A stretch of 64,000 bases of DNA, taken from positions 62,001-126,000 of the forward strand of contig JAHCML010000004.1 of the NCBI GenBank assembly GCA_019192455.1. Reading direction: 5' to 3'. The notes below the pieces were generated by a model. It made no database searches, was not told the origin of the DNA, and saw nothing but the letters and a program-made list of their open reading frames with translations. This stretch comes from Alphaproteobacteria bacterium SS10. GTDB taxonomy: Bacteria > Pseudomonadota > Alphaproteobacteria > TMED2. Made by a program: the position numbers and the translations under genes. Below are positions 30,859 through 40,171 of the stretch, in pieces; position 1 is the first letter of the stretch, and every line of letters starts with the position of its first letter.

Positions 30859-31883
30859 GTGATGAACAGAACAAACAAGAAGATGGCGGCACTGGCGTCC
30901 AGCATCGGCATGTTACGGCGGATGAGGATGGCATGCGCCTCGACCGCTGGTTCAAGGCGCATTTCCCACAGCTAAGCCATGGCCAGCTTGAGAAGCTGCT
31001 GCGTAAAGGTCAGATCCGGGTGGGCGGCAGCCGGGCCAAGGCCTCAACCCGGATTGAGAAGGGGCAGAAGCTGCGTATTCCGCCAATGCCCGCTGGTGCC
31101 AGCTCTCCGAAGCCAAAGCGCTATAAGGCACCCGCGCCAACCGCGTCGGATCGCCAGGCTTTGGAGCGCATGACGCTGTTTGAGGATGACGCCGTTCTGG
31201 TCGTGAATAAGCCGGAAGGATTGGCCGTGCAGGGGGGCAGTAACCAGACCAAGCATCTGGATGCCATGCTGCGCGCAAAGGAAAAGAACGGCGAGGTGCC
31301 ACGCCTAGTTCACCGCCTGGACAAGGATACAAGCGGTGTCATGGTGCTGGGCAAGACCGCAGCCGCCACCCGCAAGTTGGCGAGTGCCTTCCGTGCCAGG
31401 GATAGCTTTAAGCTCTATTGGGCGCTCACGGCCGGTGTGCCAACCCCATTGGAAGGGGATATCGATGCCGCCCTCGCCAAATCCGGTGCGCCAGGGCGCG
31501 AGAAGATGGGCGCCGATGATGAGGATGGCAAACGGGCAGTCACGCGCTACGCCACCATTGATCACGCTGGCAAACAGTCAGCTTGGTTGGCACTCCGCCC
31601 GATCACTGGGCGAACCCACCAGCTGCGGGTTCACCTGGCGCTGATCGACCGGCCAATTCTTGGTGACCGTAAGTATGGTGGACCTGAGAGCCGACTAAAC
31701 GATATCGCCAATAAGCTGCATCTGCATGCCCAGCGCCTGATCCTGCCTCACCCAACGCGCGGCATGATTGATGTTGAGGCACCACCACCACCGCACTTCG
31801 TTGCCAGCCTTAAGACCCTGGGCTTTGCCTTGGTCGATGGCGCCTCCGGCTATGACCGGTTGTTAGAGGCGGAAGGTCTCTAG
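30855..31883 (+). CDS. RluC/RluD-type 23S rRNA pseudouridine synthase
   Basis: Converts specific uridines of 23S rRNA to pseudouridine. The N-terminal S4-like domain (GMRLDRWFKAHFPQLSHGQLEKLLRKGQIRV) is followed by the catalytic domain with HRLDKDTSG at residues 153-161 (catalytic Asp156). Later motifs are ITGRTHQLRVHLA and LGDRKYGG. The 342-residue length fits RluC. It is translationally coupled to crcB. Which uridine it modifies cannot be read from sequence alone. Confidence 0.93.
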   Translation: MSDEQNKQEDGGTGVQHRHVTADEDGMRLDRWFKAHFPQLSHGQLEKLLRKGQIRVGGSRAKASTRIEKGQKLRIPPMPAGASSPKPKRYKAPAPTASDRQALERMTLFEDDAVLVVNKPEGLAVQGGSNQTKHLDAMLRAKEKNGEVPRLVHRLDKDTSGVMVLGKTAAATRKLASAFRARDSFKLYWALTAGVPTPLEGDIDAALAKSGAPGREKMGADDEDGKRAVTRYATIDHAGKQSAWLALRPITGRTHQLRVHLALIDRPILGDRKYGGPESRLNDIANKLHLHAQRLILPHPTRGMIDVEAPPPPHFVASLKTLGFALVDGASGYDRLLEAEGL

Positions 31884-32117
31884 CCGCAAACCCGAATCAC
31901 GGCCCGATTCGCCCCTAAATTTCCTGTGGATGACTTGGTGTTGCCTGTCCGCCTCGGCGATTTTTGCCGGTTCGGGCTGAAAACTGAGTCGGAAATCACA
32001 CACTCGATTCTCTCGGCCCCAGTTTTTCGTCGCTTCGCTCTTAATCCGCCTGTCTGCCCTTGTTCCGGGTTGGGGGCGACCATACCCTTCGATCATCGAA
32101 TGAGAGGGATATGACCA
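31884..32117 (+). other. Intergenic region before the His-rich lipoprotein
   Basis: 234 bases with no gene that I trust; short openings on both strands lack family support. A GAGAGGG ribosome-binding site lies about ten bases before the ATG at 32118. A weak TTGTTC - 17 bases - TACCCT pair near 32058 might be a promoter but is far from consensus. Confidence 0.35.
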
Positions 32118-34037
32118 ATGTGGCAGAAGGCTCCATCGGCGCGTGTCAAGGCGTTGGTAACGGTCGCGGCAGGATTGAGTGTCATCGTCGGATGCGCGCA
32201 GTTCGACCAACCAACGCCTAGATACTGGGAAATCAGGCAGATTGCCCCGCCAATCACAGCAGTTGAGGTGGCTCCTCATCTGGGTCAGCCAACATTCACC
32301 CAGGGTGGTCCGCCGGTATTTGCCGGTCAGCCCCCGAATCCCCGGTTGCCATTAGCGCCGCTACCAACCCAGATTGGTGGCGAGCCGATGAATACCGGTG
32401 CGTTCCACCATCGCAATATCAATCGGCAGTATCGTCTTGGGGCGACAACGCAGCCGGTTTTGACGCCTTCGGGATCGCTCGGCGTGGCGCCGCAGCTTCC
32501 GAGTGCGCCGCCGCCACCTGTGTTCCAGCCTGGCCCGTTCCAGCAGATCACGGTGGATCATGAGCGTACGGCCTATGGTGGTCTCTACCCGTTAATGGAA
32601 GAGCAGCGCGCGCCAGCCTTTGGTGTGCTGGGTGCCCAACAGTTGCAGCAGGCCCGCATCGCTAACGAGCGTGTGAGCGATCAGGTCAATGCGCTGCAGC
32701 CGAACACCCTGTTGCCGCCAAATGATCCCGGCAACCCGCTTCACCAGATCCCGCGGCGTACCGGCAGCGTTCAGCTTGGCCCGCCAGCAGTTTATGGCGC
32801 GCCACCTTATACGCCCGTTCAGCATTTCCCGCCGACCATCACGGTGACGGGTCAGCCGCTGGTGCATGGTGCGCCTGGTCTCGGTACCGGTATGCCCATG
32901 CGTCCCTCGGGCTTTGCAGGGCACTACGCCCCGGCGCGTCCAACCCATCAGCATCCAGTGCCAGCATTTGGCTTCTTAGACCCAGCGCGTGATCCACTGC
33001 GCCCTGAGCCGATCCTGCTTGATGGTGTGCGCCCGGTTGATCCAATTGATCCGCGTATGGCGCCGCAGCAGCATTACCATGCGGGACATCCCCATGGTCT
33101 GCACTCACATGGCGCTCACCCACACATCATGCAGCATGGTGTGCCAGTTGTTGGCACCATTGCCGGTGTGCCGAGCCCACAGCCAACCGTTGGTGCCCAC
33201 GACCCGCTCGATGCTGGCGCCACCTTCCGTTATCCAGCGCAACCAGCCTTCGGCACGATGCAGGGCTTGTTGACGGCGCCGCAAACCGGCCCAGGTGCGC
33301 TTGGCTCAAGCTTCATTGATCCGACCACCGGTCACCCACGTGATTTCCGGCACACGATCCTGACGCCAGAGACGATGGACCCGCGCAATGTGAACCGGAA
33401 GGCGCTGGATCGCCTGTCGGCTATGTCCCTGCGCGGCTACACGGTTGAGAAGACGGTTGGTAACGGCACCATGCGCCCACCAGCGTCTAACACCACCACC
33501 GGCATGACCAGCGCCCGCGCTGCGCCATACTGGCAGATGATTGCCGATGATGTGGCCGATCAGATGTTCCTAGCGAACCCACCTGGTCGCGACTTCTACT
33601 ATATCGAGCCAGGTACTGCGTTCCGTAACCAGGTTCAGGACAACATCTTCCGGGATATGCTGACCAAGGCGCTGAAGCAGCGCGGTGCCCAGATCGCACC
33701 GGAGCCAGAATATGCGACCGCCTTTGTTCGGATGAAGGTCGATCTGTTTGACCTCAACCCACTTGCCCGTGCCGGAAAGCTGAACCCACCTGACTACACG
33801 CCAGTGTTCCGTAACAGCGGTCACATGATGCTGGTGCTAGATCGGGGTATTGTTGAGACCCGCGGCCGTGACTTGCTGCCGACCAACAATCCGAACCTCG
33901 GCTATCCGAGCCTCTCAAACGTTGATCCGTTCGTCCGTCCCTATACCGGGATTATGGCTAGCGGCCTGGTTGAGAAGCGTAACAAGGCGGCCTACCGGAT
34001 CCACGGTGCGTACTACATCGACCGAACCGGTATCTGA
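32118..34037 (+). CDS. Pro/His-rich putative lipoprotein of unknown function
   Basis: I do not recognise this 639-residue protein. It has a signal peptide with a lipobox (SVIVGC, Cys26), so it is probably anchored in the envelope. Residues from about 30 to 430 are rich in Pro, Gly, Gln and His and look disordered. A stretch at residues 314-341 holds nine histidines, mostly as HxH and HPH, and could bind metal. The last 190 residues (from about 450: YWQMIADDVADQMF ... ALKQRGAQIAPEPEYA) look folded, ending PYTGIMASGLVEKRNKAAYRIHGAYYIDRTG. It is bounded by its own leader and a strong terminator, and it interrupts a run of genes that usually sit together. Confidence 0.85.
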   Translation: MWQKAPSARVKALVTVAAGLSVIVGCAQFDQPTPRYWEIRQIAPPITAVEVAPHLGQPTFTQGGPPVFAGQPPNPRLPLAPLPTQIGGEPMNTGAFHHRNINRQYRLGATTQPVLTPSGSLGVAPQLPSAPPPPVFQPGPFQQITVDHERTAYGGLYPLMEEQRAPAFGVLGAQQLQQARIANERVSDQVNALQPNTLLPPNDPGNPLHQIPRRTGSVQLGPPAVYGAPPYTPVQHFPPTITVTGQPLVHGAPGLGTGMPMRPSGFAGHYAPARPTHQHPVPAFGFLDPARDPLRPEPILLDGVRPVDPIDPRMAPQQHYHAGHPHGLHSHGAHPHIMQHGVPVVGTIAGVPSPQPTVGAHDPLDAGATFRYPAQPAFGTMQGLLTAPQTGPGALGSSFIDPTTGHPRDFRHTILTPETMDPRNVNRKALDRLSAMSLRGYTVEKTVGNGTMRPPASNTTTGMTSARAAPYWQMIADDVADQMFLANPPGRDFYYIEPGTAFRNQVQDNIFRDMLTKALKQRGAQIAPEPEYATAFVRMKVDLFDLNPLARAGKLNPPDYTPVFRNSGHMMLVLDRGIVETRGRDLLPTNNPNLGYPSLSNVDPFVRPYTGIMASGLVEKRNKAAYRIHGAYYIDRTGI

Positions 34038-34121
34038 TCGAGGCTTAGAACGAAATCTCGGCTTGGAGCGTGCGACCCCCTCATCCCCCTCTCCACCCCC
34101 CGCAAGTTCCGAGACGATGAA

Positions 34122-34158
34122 GAAAGGAGTGCCCCCCAGGCACTCCTTTCGCCTTTTG
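34122..34158 (+). terminator. Intrinsic terminator after the His-rich lipoprotein
   Basis: GAAAGGAGTGCC (34122-34133) and GGCACTCCTTTC (34139-34150) form a perfect 12-base-pair stem with a CCCCA loop, followed by GCCTTTTG. It isolates the lipoprotein gene as a single transcription unit. Confidence 0.9.
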
Positions 34159-34251
34159 AGGCTTTAGTCTGGGGCTTTTTTTGGGACGGCCAATAGGCTA
34201 TTCAGACGCCAACCGAATTCGCCCCTCAAGCCAGAAGGCAGCCCCCGCCTC

Positions 34252-34965
34252 GTGCTTCACGCATCCCGCCCCATTCTGATCCTATTTGATTGCGACGGTA
34301 CCTTGGTCGATAGCCAGTTCTCGATCATTGCCGCGATGAATTCTGCGTTTAAGGCAGAGATGATGAGCCCGCCTGATGCGGAAGCGATCCGCCGCGTGGT
34401 TGGTCTTCCCCTGGTTGAGGCAATTCAACGGCTGTTGAGTGATGATCAACTAGAGGCACCACCGCCAAATTTGGCGAGCAAGCTAGCCGAACACTACAAG
34501 GAAGCGTTCTCCGCTCAGCGTGAGGATGAGAGCCTGCATGAGCCGCTCTTCCCGGGTATTGAGGGGGTGATCAAAACCCTACATGAGGCGGGTGCCATTC
34601 TCGGCGTGGCAACGGGCAAGTCCCATCGCGGGTTGGTTGCGACACTTGAGCGGCACCACATGCTGCCACTGTTCTCCACACTTCAAACCGCCGATATCGG
34701 TCCGGGCAAACCAAACCCAGCCATGCTGTACCGGGCACTGGAAGAGACCGGTGTTGAGGCGGCCGATTGCGTAATGATCGGCGATACGGTGTTCGATATC
34801 GAGATGGCACGCAGCGGCAATGTGCGGTCCATCGGTGTCAGCTGGGGCTATCACCCTAGTGAGGATTTATTGGAATACGGTGCCAATGTCTTGGTGCGGC
34901 GGGCAGAGGAGTTGCTGCCCGCTATCCGTGATTTGTTAAGCGATGCGCTTCACGAGAAGGCTTAG
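34252..34965 (+). CDS. HAD-IA phosphatase, phosphoglycolate phosphatase-like
   Basis: Hydrolase of the haloacid dehalogenase superfamily, subfamily IA. Motif I is FDCDGTLVD with the nucleophile Asp13 and Asp15, motif II is GVATGKS, motif III the GKPNP lysine, and motif IV IGDTVFD. The alpha-helical cap lies between residues 20 and 90. The 237 residues start at GTG 34252 with only a weak ribosome-binding site. The physiological substrate is not evident; phosphoglycolate is a common match for this group. Confidence 0.9.
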   Translation: MLHASRPILILFDCDGTLVDSQFSIIAAMNSAFKAEMMSPPDAEAIRRVVGLPLVEAIQRLLSDDQLEAPPPNLASKLAEHYKEAFSAQREDESLHEPLFPGIEGVIKTLHEAGAILGVATGKSHRGLVATLERHHMLPLFSTLQTADIGPGKPNPAMLYRALEETGVEAADCVMIGDTVFDIEMARSGNVRSIGVSWGYHPSEDLLEYGANVLVRRAEELLPAIRDLLSDALHEKA

Positions 34966-34972
34966 AACAAAA

Positions 34973-37051
34973 ATGAAGAAGCTTTTTATCGGTTTACTGG
35001 TTGTAGTCGTGTTGATCGTCGGTGGTGTTGCCGCCTTCGTCGCAACTTTTGATGTTGAGCGCTACCGCCCGGAGATTGAAACCCAGGCCACCAATGCCAT
35101 CGGTCGCAAGGTTGAGTTGGCCGGGCCAATGTCGATTACCTTCTGGCCTAGCCTGGCGATCACCATCCGTGATGTGACCATCGCCAACCCTAGCTGGACC
35201 GAGGCTAAGCATCTGCTGCGCGCAGGCTCCATCGATCTATCAATCGCGATCATGCCGCTGTTGCAACGCCAGATTGAGATTGAGCGGGTGTTCCTGGACG
35301 ATATCGATTTAGCTCTCGAAGAGACCGCCAATGGTGAACAGAACTGGCGCCTGCCAATGTTTGACCAAGCAGGTTCGGCCCAACAGCAGAGTGCAGATAC
35401 CGGTAACGGTGCTGCCGGTCCTGGTCTTGATCTTGCGGTATCGCAAATCTCTCTAAACCAGATCCGTTTAAGCCATCGTAAGGCTCGTCCAAACGACACG
35501 CCATTGACCCACGAACTTGTGCTGAACCGGGTGACTGTCCGTGCCCCACGTGGTGAGCGACTTGGCCTGGATGCGGAAGGTGTGTTCGCCGGGGAAGAAT
35601 TCAACATTGGTCTGCGTGCAGGCACGCTGGCCGAGATCCAATCGAAAACCCCATTCACCATGGATTTCACCGCCGCTGTTGTAGGCTCTGATCTCCAGGT
35701 GCAGGGCGAGGTGGATCTAAGCCAGGGCTTTGCGGGTGACTTCAGCGTTGCGATGCAGGGGCCCCGGTTTGCTGATCTATCCCGGATCATCGTCGGCAAC
35801 CCATCATTGCCATTGGGCGAACCCTACCGGGTGTTGACCCGTGCCCGCGTTGGCGCGATGCAGTACCAGCTGTCAGACATCTTGGTCGAGTTTGGCGCGA
35901 GCCGCATGGCCGGTTCGCTTAACCTCGCCATTGAGGATGGTCGACCAACCGCCACGGGCGCCCTGGTTAGCGAGACGCTAACCCCCGACGACTTTGCCAT
36001 GGCACCCCGCGATCCAAGTGTGACCGAAGAGGGCCGTGCCAGCGGTGGTCGTGCACCATCAGAGGCACCAGCCCCCATTCCATGGTCCGCCTTGCAGACC
36101 GTTGATGTTGATCTGTCCGTCGACCTGAAAGCGATCCAGGCCGCAAATGGCCCGATCGGCAGCGGTAAGGGGCGCATCAAGCTAAACGGTGGTCGCCTTG
36201 ATGCTGCGCCAATTGAGGTGAATGTCGGCGGCGGCCGTATCCTTGCCTCCCTGGCAGCGGAAACCACTGGCGCTTTCGGCCTGCAGGCCAATGGGGCTGG
36301 GATTGATTACGGGGCGACCCTGGCAGCGTTGGGTGTGACCCAGGCGGTTGAGGGCAGCACTGACTTCGCAGTTAATCTGGCGGGCCGTGGTGCAACGGTT
36401 CCGGCCATCCTGTCCGGCCTGAATGGTCAGATCACCATGGATGGTGGCAATGGCCGCATCCTGACTGAGTATCTGGACTCAAAATGGATCGATAAAATCC
36501 GTGAGGCGTCACCGCTGCCGTTGGATTTTGAGAGTACGCTCATGCATTGCGCCATCACCTCAATCGGGATTGAGAATGGCCTGGCTGAAATCACCGAGAC
36601 CATGGTCGATACTGCCGCGCTGACCCTGGCTGCCGCTGGTCGCTATTCCCTCGCGGAGGATCAGCTGGACATGGTGATGCGGGTACGCCCAAACACGCGG
36701 GCCACCGCTGGCCTCTCCGCACCGTTGAAGGTGTCCGGCCCACTTAGCAATGCCAGCATCAATATCGATGCCCAGGGTCTCGCCCGTGGCTTGGGTGATT
36801 TGGTTGGCGTCAATTTGGGCAGCTTCCCAGTGCCCGTGAATACAAACCCAGATGGCGGTGCAGAGGCATGCCGCTTGGCTTCGCGCCAAGCAACCAACAA
36901 TCCACAGAGCCCGGTTGGTGGTGCCCTGCAGAACTTGCTGCAAGGCCAGGGTGGTGAAGGCAGCGGCAATGCTGTTGAGGACACCCTCCAACAGCTGCCT
37001 GAAGGCACGGGTGACGCGGTTCGCGGCTTGTTTGACCGTCTGACCCGCTGA
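34973..37051 (+). CDS. AsmA-family envelope protein
   Basis: Large inner-membrane-anchored periplasmic protein of the AsmA group, implicated in outer-membrane biogenesis and phospholipid traffic. From ATG 34973 (MKKLFIGLLVVVVLIVGG) it has 692 residues: one N-terminal membrane segment, the AsmA start domain (DVERYRPEIETQATNAIGRKVELAGPMSITFWPSLAITIRDVTIANP) and a C-terminal AsmA domain (DMVMRVRPNTRATAGLSAPLKVSGPLSNASINID). The region at 350-380 is Pro/Ala-rich. An in-frame ATG at 34943 lies within the HAD gene and is rejected. Confidence 0.93.
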   Translation: MKKLFIGLLVVVVLIVGGVAAFVATFDVERYRPEIETQATNAIGRKVELAGPMSITFWPSLAITIRDVTIANPSWTEAKHLLRAGSIDLSIAIMPLLQRQIEIERVFLDDIDLALEETANGEQNWRLPMFDQAGSAQQQSADTGNGAAGPGLDLAVSQISLNQIRLSHRKARPNDTPLTHELVLNRVTVRAPRGERLGLDAEGVFAGEEFNIGLRAGTLAEIQSKTPFTMDFTAAVVGSDLQVQGEVDLSQGFAGDFSVAMQGPRFADLSRIIVGNPSLPLGEPYRVLTRARVGAMQYQLSDILVEFGASRMAGSLNLAIEDGRPTATGALVSETLTPDDFAMAPRDPSVTEEGRASGGRAPSEAPAPIPWSALQTVDVDLSVDLKAIQAANGPIGSGKGRIKLNGGRLDAAPIEVNVGGGRILASLAAETTGAFGLQANGAGIDYGATLAALGVTQAVEGSTDFAVNLAGRGATVPAILSGLNGQITMDGGNGRILTEYLDSKWIDKIREASPLPLDFESTLMHCAITSIGIENGLAEITETMVDTAALTLAAAGRYSLAEDQLDMVMRVRPNTRATAGLSAPLKVSGPLSNASINIDAQGLARGLGDLVGVNLGSFPVPVNTNPDGGAEACRLASRQATNNPQSPVGGALQNLLQGQGGEGSGNAVEDTLQQLPEGTGDAVRGLFDRLTR

Positions 37052-37076
37052 TCTACGCAAAGCCAGGCATTGATTG

Positions 37077-37775
37077 ATGAAGCGGTTCTATAAGCAAGCT
37101 GGCCTCGGCGAGGATGCTGGTGGTTTGCTCGTCCAGCTAGATGGCCGGACGGTCATGACGCCGACTAAGCAACCCCTAACTGTGCCGAGCAAGAGCTTGG
37201 CCGATGCCATGGTTGCCGAATGGGATGGTCAGGGTGACGAGGTTGATATGGCTTCGATGCCCATGACCGGCCTTGGCTTTGCCGTCATCGACCATGTGGC
37301 GCCAAACCGTGATGGGATTATCGCCCAAATCCGTGGCTACGCCGAAACCGAACTGCTGTGCCACTTCGATGATCGCGATCAGGCGCTGATTGCCCGGCAG
37401 AATGAGTGCTGGAAACCAGTATTGGACTGGGCTGCCGAGGGCTTAAAGCTACCGCTAAAACCCACCGCGGGCATTATGCCGGTTACCCAAGACCCGGATG
37501 TGGTCAGTGGCTATGGCAAGCATCTTGAAGGCTTCGATGATTGGCATTTGACGGCGGTCTCGCAGGCCGTCGGCCTAACCGGCTCAATCCTGCTGGGCCT
37601 TGCCATGGTAACGCGTGAGATCGATGCCGATGCTGCCCATCAAGCCTCCTTGGTTGATGAGCTATACCAAGCTGAGCGTTGGGGCAGTGATGAGGAGGCG
37701 GAGACCCGCCGAGCCAATCTACGCGCCGACCTTGAAATGACGCGCCGGTTTACTGATCTGCTCGACGAAATCTAG
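37077..37775 (+). CDS. ATP12-family F1-ATPase assembly chaperone
   Basis: Homologue of mitochondrial Atp12, which binds the alpha subunit of F1 before hexamer assembly. From ATG 37077 (MKRFYKQAGL) it has 232 residues. Family features are VQLDGRTVMTPTKQPLTVPS, the AEWDGQ-DEVDMASMPMTGL segment, YAETELLCHF and the C-terminal DELYQAERWGSDEEAETRRANLRADLE. This family is characteristic of Alphaproteobacteria and mitochondria. It ends directly against the convergent pmbA gene. Confidence 0.94.
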   Translation: MKRFYKQAGLGEDAGGLLVQLDGRTVMTPTKQPLTVPSKSLADAMVAEWDGQGDEVDMASMPMTGLGFAVIDHVAPNRDGIIAQIRGYAETELLCHFDDRDQALIARQNECWKPVLDWAAEGLKLPLKPTAGIMPVTQDPDVVSGYGKHLEGFDDWHLTAVSQAVGLTGSILLGLAMVTREIDADAAHQASLVDELYQAERWGSDEEAETRRANLRADLEMTRRFTDLLDEI

Positions 37776-39122
37776 TTAGCTACCGGCAATGGTCAGGCCT
37801 TCGATGCGCACGGTCGGTGCATCGACGCCGTATTTCCGCTCCAGATCATCGGCTGGCGTCATGCTCTTAAACATATCGAGCAGATTGCCGGCGATGGTGA
37901 TCTCACTCACCGGGTAGGTGAGGACACCATTCTCAATCCAGAACCCAGCCGCACCGCGAGAGTAATCGCCGGTGATGTTGTTGACGCCCATGCCCATCAG
38001 TTCGGTGACATAGAGGCCGGTACCGGTTTCCTTGATCATGTCTTCAGGGCTAATCGGGCCAGCGGCCAGCATAAGATTTGATGGGCTAGGTGAGGGCGGT
38101 GATGAGGCGCCACGGCTGGCATGGCCGGTGGTTTCGAGCTCTAGCTGCCGCGCAGATCGCAAATCCAAGAACCAGGTGGTGAGCACCCCTGCCTCAACAA
38201 TGTTCCGCCGCATCGGCGCAATGCCTTCCGCGTCAAACGGGCGGGAGCGGAGGCCACGTTTCACAAACGGATCATCAACGATCAGGATCCGCTCACCAAA
38301 GATACGCTCCCCCTTCTTATCTTTGAGGAAGCTGGCGCCCCGGGCAATCGCTGGCCCGTTAATCGCACCGATCAGGTGGCTCAACATCGTCCGTGAGACA
38401 CGCGGGTCGAAGATGACGGGATAGGTGCCAGTCGGGATCTTGCGGGGGTTCAGCCGTTTGATCGTCCGTTCACCGGCCGATTTGCCGATACTGGCCGGGG
38501 GCGGCATATCGCTGCGGAACACTTTGGAGGAGTAGTCGTAATCCCGCTCCATCTTCGTGCCTTCGCCAGCCAACACCGATACGGCGAGTGAGTGGCGGGT
38601 GACGGCATAGCTGCCCCGGAACCCATTGCTGGCGGCAAGTGATACCCGGCTACGGGAATAGCCAGCATCGGCGCCTTCAGAATTGGTGATGCCCTCCACG
38701 GCGCGGGCGGCATCCTCCGCCTCATTCGCGGCCTCAATTAAGCTTTCTGTGCTCGGCTCTTCGGTGTCCACGCTCTCAATATTCGGGAGCTCTTTGGCCA
38801 GTTGGTTCGGCTCTGCGATGCCGGCATAGGGGTCTTCTGGTACCGCCTTCGCCATGGCAACAGCCTGATCGACCAGACGGTTGGCGGCGTCGCCTTGGCG
38901 CTCGCCGGTTGAGACGATGGCCATCTGCTTACCGATAAAGACCCGCAGGCCAATCTCGCTAGATTCGGCGCGCTCAATTGTTTCAGGTTTGCCCAGTCTT
39001 TGGCCGACTGACAGGGACGTTGAATCAAACATCACGGCATCAGCGGCGTCGGCACCGGCACGTTTGGCGCGGTTGATCAAATCTTCCAGGAAACTGGAAT
39101 CGCGGTCGCGATCGTAAGACAT
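37776..39122 (-). CDS. pmbA: TldE/PmbA metalloprotease-family subunit
   Basis: Non-zinc partner of the TldD/TldE heterodimer, which degrades unfolded peptides and matures some modified peptides. From ATG 39122 (MSYDRDRDSSFLEDLI) it has 448 residues. Family motifs are the VFDPRVSRTML-like segment, the GNTRGASSPPSPSPSNL-type loop near the centre of the C-terminal half and TGLYVTELMGMGVNNITGDYSRGAAGFWIENG. The HExxxH motif is absent, as expected for TldE. The partner tldD lies 10.5 kb away at 49624-51057 in the same orientation. Confidence 0.95.
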   Translation of the reverse strand: MSYDRDRDSSFLEDLINRAKRAGADAADAVMFDSTSLSVGQRLGKPETIERAESSEIGLRVFIGKQMAIVSTGERQGDAANRLVDQAVAMAKAVPEDPYAGIAEPNQLAKELPNIESVDTEEPSTESLIEAANEAEDAARAVEGITNSEGADAGYSRSRVSLAASNGFRGSYAVTRHSLAVSVLAGEGTKMERDYDYSSKVFRSDMPPPASIGKSAGERTIKRLNPRKIPTGTYPVIFDPRVSRTMLSHLIGAINGPAIARGASFLKDKKGERIFGERILIVDDPFVKRGLRSRPFDAEGIAPMRRNIVEAGVLTTWFLDLRSARQLELETTGHASRGASSPPSPSPSNLMLAAGPISPEDMIKETGTGLYVTELMGMGVNNITGDYSRGAAGFWIENGVLTYPVSEITIAGNLLDMFKSMTPADDLERKYGVDAPTVRIEGLTIAGS

Positions 39123-39246
39123 GGGGCTGGTCAGTCCTGTTGGGTTGGCCGCGTGCAGACAATGGCGCAACGCGACCCTTGAGGCGGGCTACTTATTGGT
39201 ATGTAACAGCCAGGCAGAGTTTCTCAAGCGCCATCCGGGCAATGCT

Positions 39247-40143
39247 ATGGCCAAATCCGGCCGCCACGATCAGTTTTCAGCAGGAAGTTCGAGAACTTAC
39301 CCGTTGAGCCCGCTCGCCGAGCGCCGGGCGCTTGGCTATCCCTATGCCTGCAACTACCAGCCATTCGTGGTGACAGGCGGCGGGTTTTTAGCTCCGCGCA
39401 CAGAGCCCTGGCCCGAAGATATTAGCTGGCGCAGGGCGCTAGAGGGGCGGCATGCAAGCCTGGCCATCGGTTCTAACCGCTCAACCAACCAATTGGCCCG
39501 TAAGTATATTGGCTGGCCGGAGCCACTGGCGATCCCAGCCTGGCCGGTGCGGGCGATTGGCCTCGACGTACATTTCGCTGCCGCCATTGGCCATTACGGG
39601 GCGATCCCGGCAACCCCGGTTCGCGCATCCGGCACCAGCTGTGATCTGATGCTGGTATGGCTAAACCCCTCTGAGCGGGTGCGCATGGATGAGACGGAGG
39701 CGCTAGGCCATGCCTATGACCGCTACACATTGCCGGTGGATTGCACCGACCTGCCAGTAGCCGTGAGTGAGGTGGATGTTTACGTCCACCGGGCTGGTAC
39801 CTACCCGCTCACCGGTCGGCAATCAGTTGCAATGAAGGAGTTGCCGGTTAGCGGCGCCCTAGACGCCCATGCTGGACGCCTTACCCAACGGATGATGCAA
39901 GAGCGGCTAAGGCGCCGTTATGCGCCTTCCATAAGCCTCCAGCAGTTTGTGGGCGGGAATATTCACAATGCACCGCTGCGCCGGTCTCGCGCCGCCTTGA
40001 TGGGCCAGAGGGCCGTCCCAGCCTGGTCGCCTAAGCTTACCGATGGCGCCGCGCACCATGATGATGTGGCCGGTGTCTTAGGCGGCTGCGCGGGCACAGC
40101 TGGCGGGCAATTTCCCAGGGTGCGCCTGGTTTCCATGGCTTGA
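39247..40143 (+). CDS. Conserved-looking protein of unknown function
   Basis: Unrecognised protein of about 298 residues from ATG 39247 (MAKSGRHDQF); the frame is open back to 39121, but that would overlap the divergent pmbA start. It is probably cytosolic, with no signal peptide. Notable parts are PYACNYQPFVVTGGGF, LAIGSNRSTNQLARKYIG, and VDVYVHRAGTYPLTGRQSVAMKEL. The codon use is less regular than in neighbours, especially over the last 70 residues, where Ala/Arg/Gly dominate. It is followed after 28 bases by the VOC gene. No function is claimed. Confidence 0.6.
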   Translation: MAKSGRHDQFSAGSSRTYPLSPLAERRALGYPYACNYQPFVVTGGGFLAPRTEPWPEDISWRRALEGRHASLAIGSNRSTNQLARKYIGWPEPLAIPAWPVRAIGLDVHFAAAIGHYGAIPATPVRASGTSCDLMLVWLNPSERVRMDETEALGHAYDRYTLPVDCTDLPVAVSEVDVYVHRAGTYPLTGRQSVAMKELPVSGALDAHAGRLTQRMMQERLRRRYAPSISLQQFVGGNIHNAPLRRSRAALMGQRAVPAWSPKLTDGAAHHDDVAGVLGGCAGTAGGQFPRVRLVSMA

Positions 40144-40171
40144 ACAGTTTTGCCGCCTGTATCTTTGGGGA

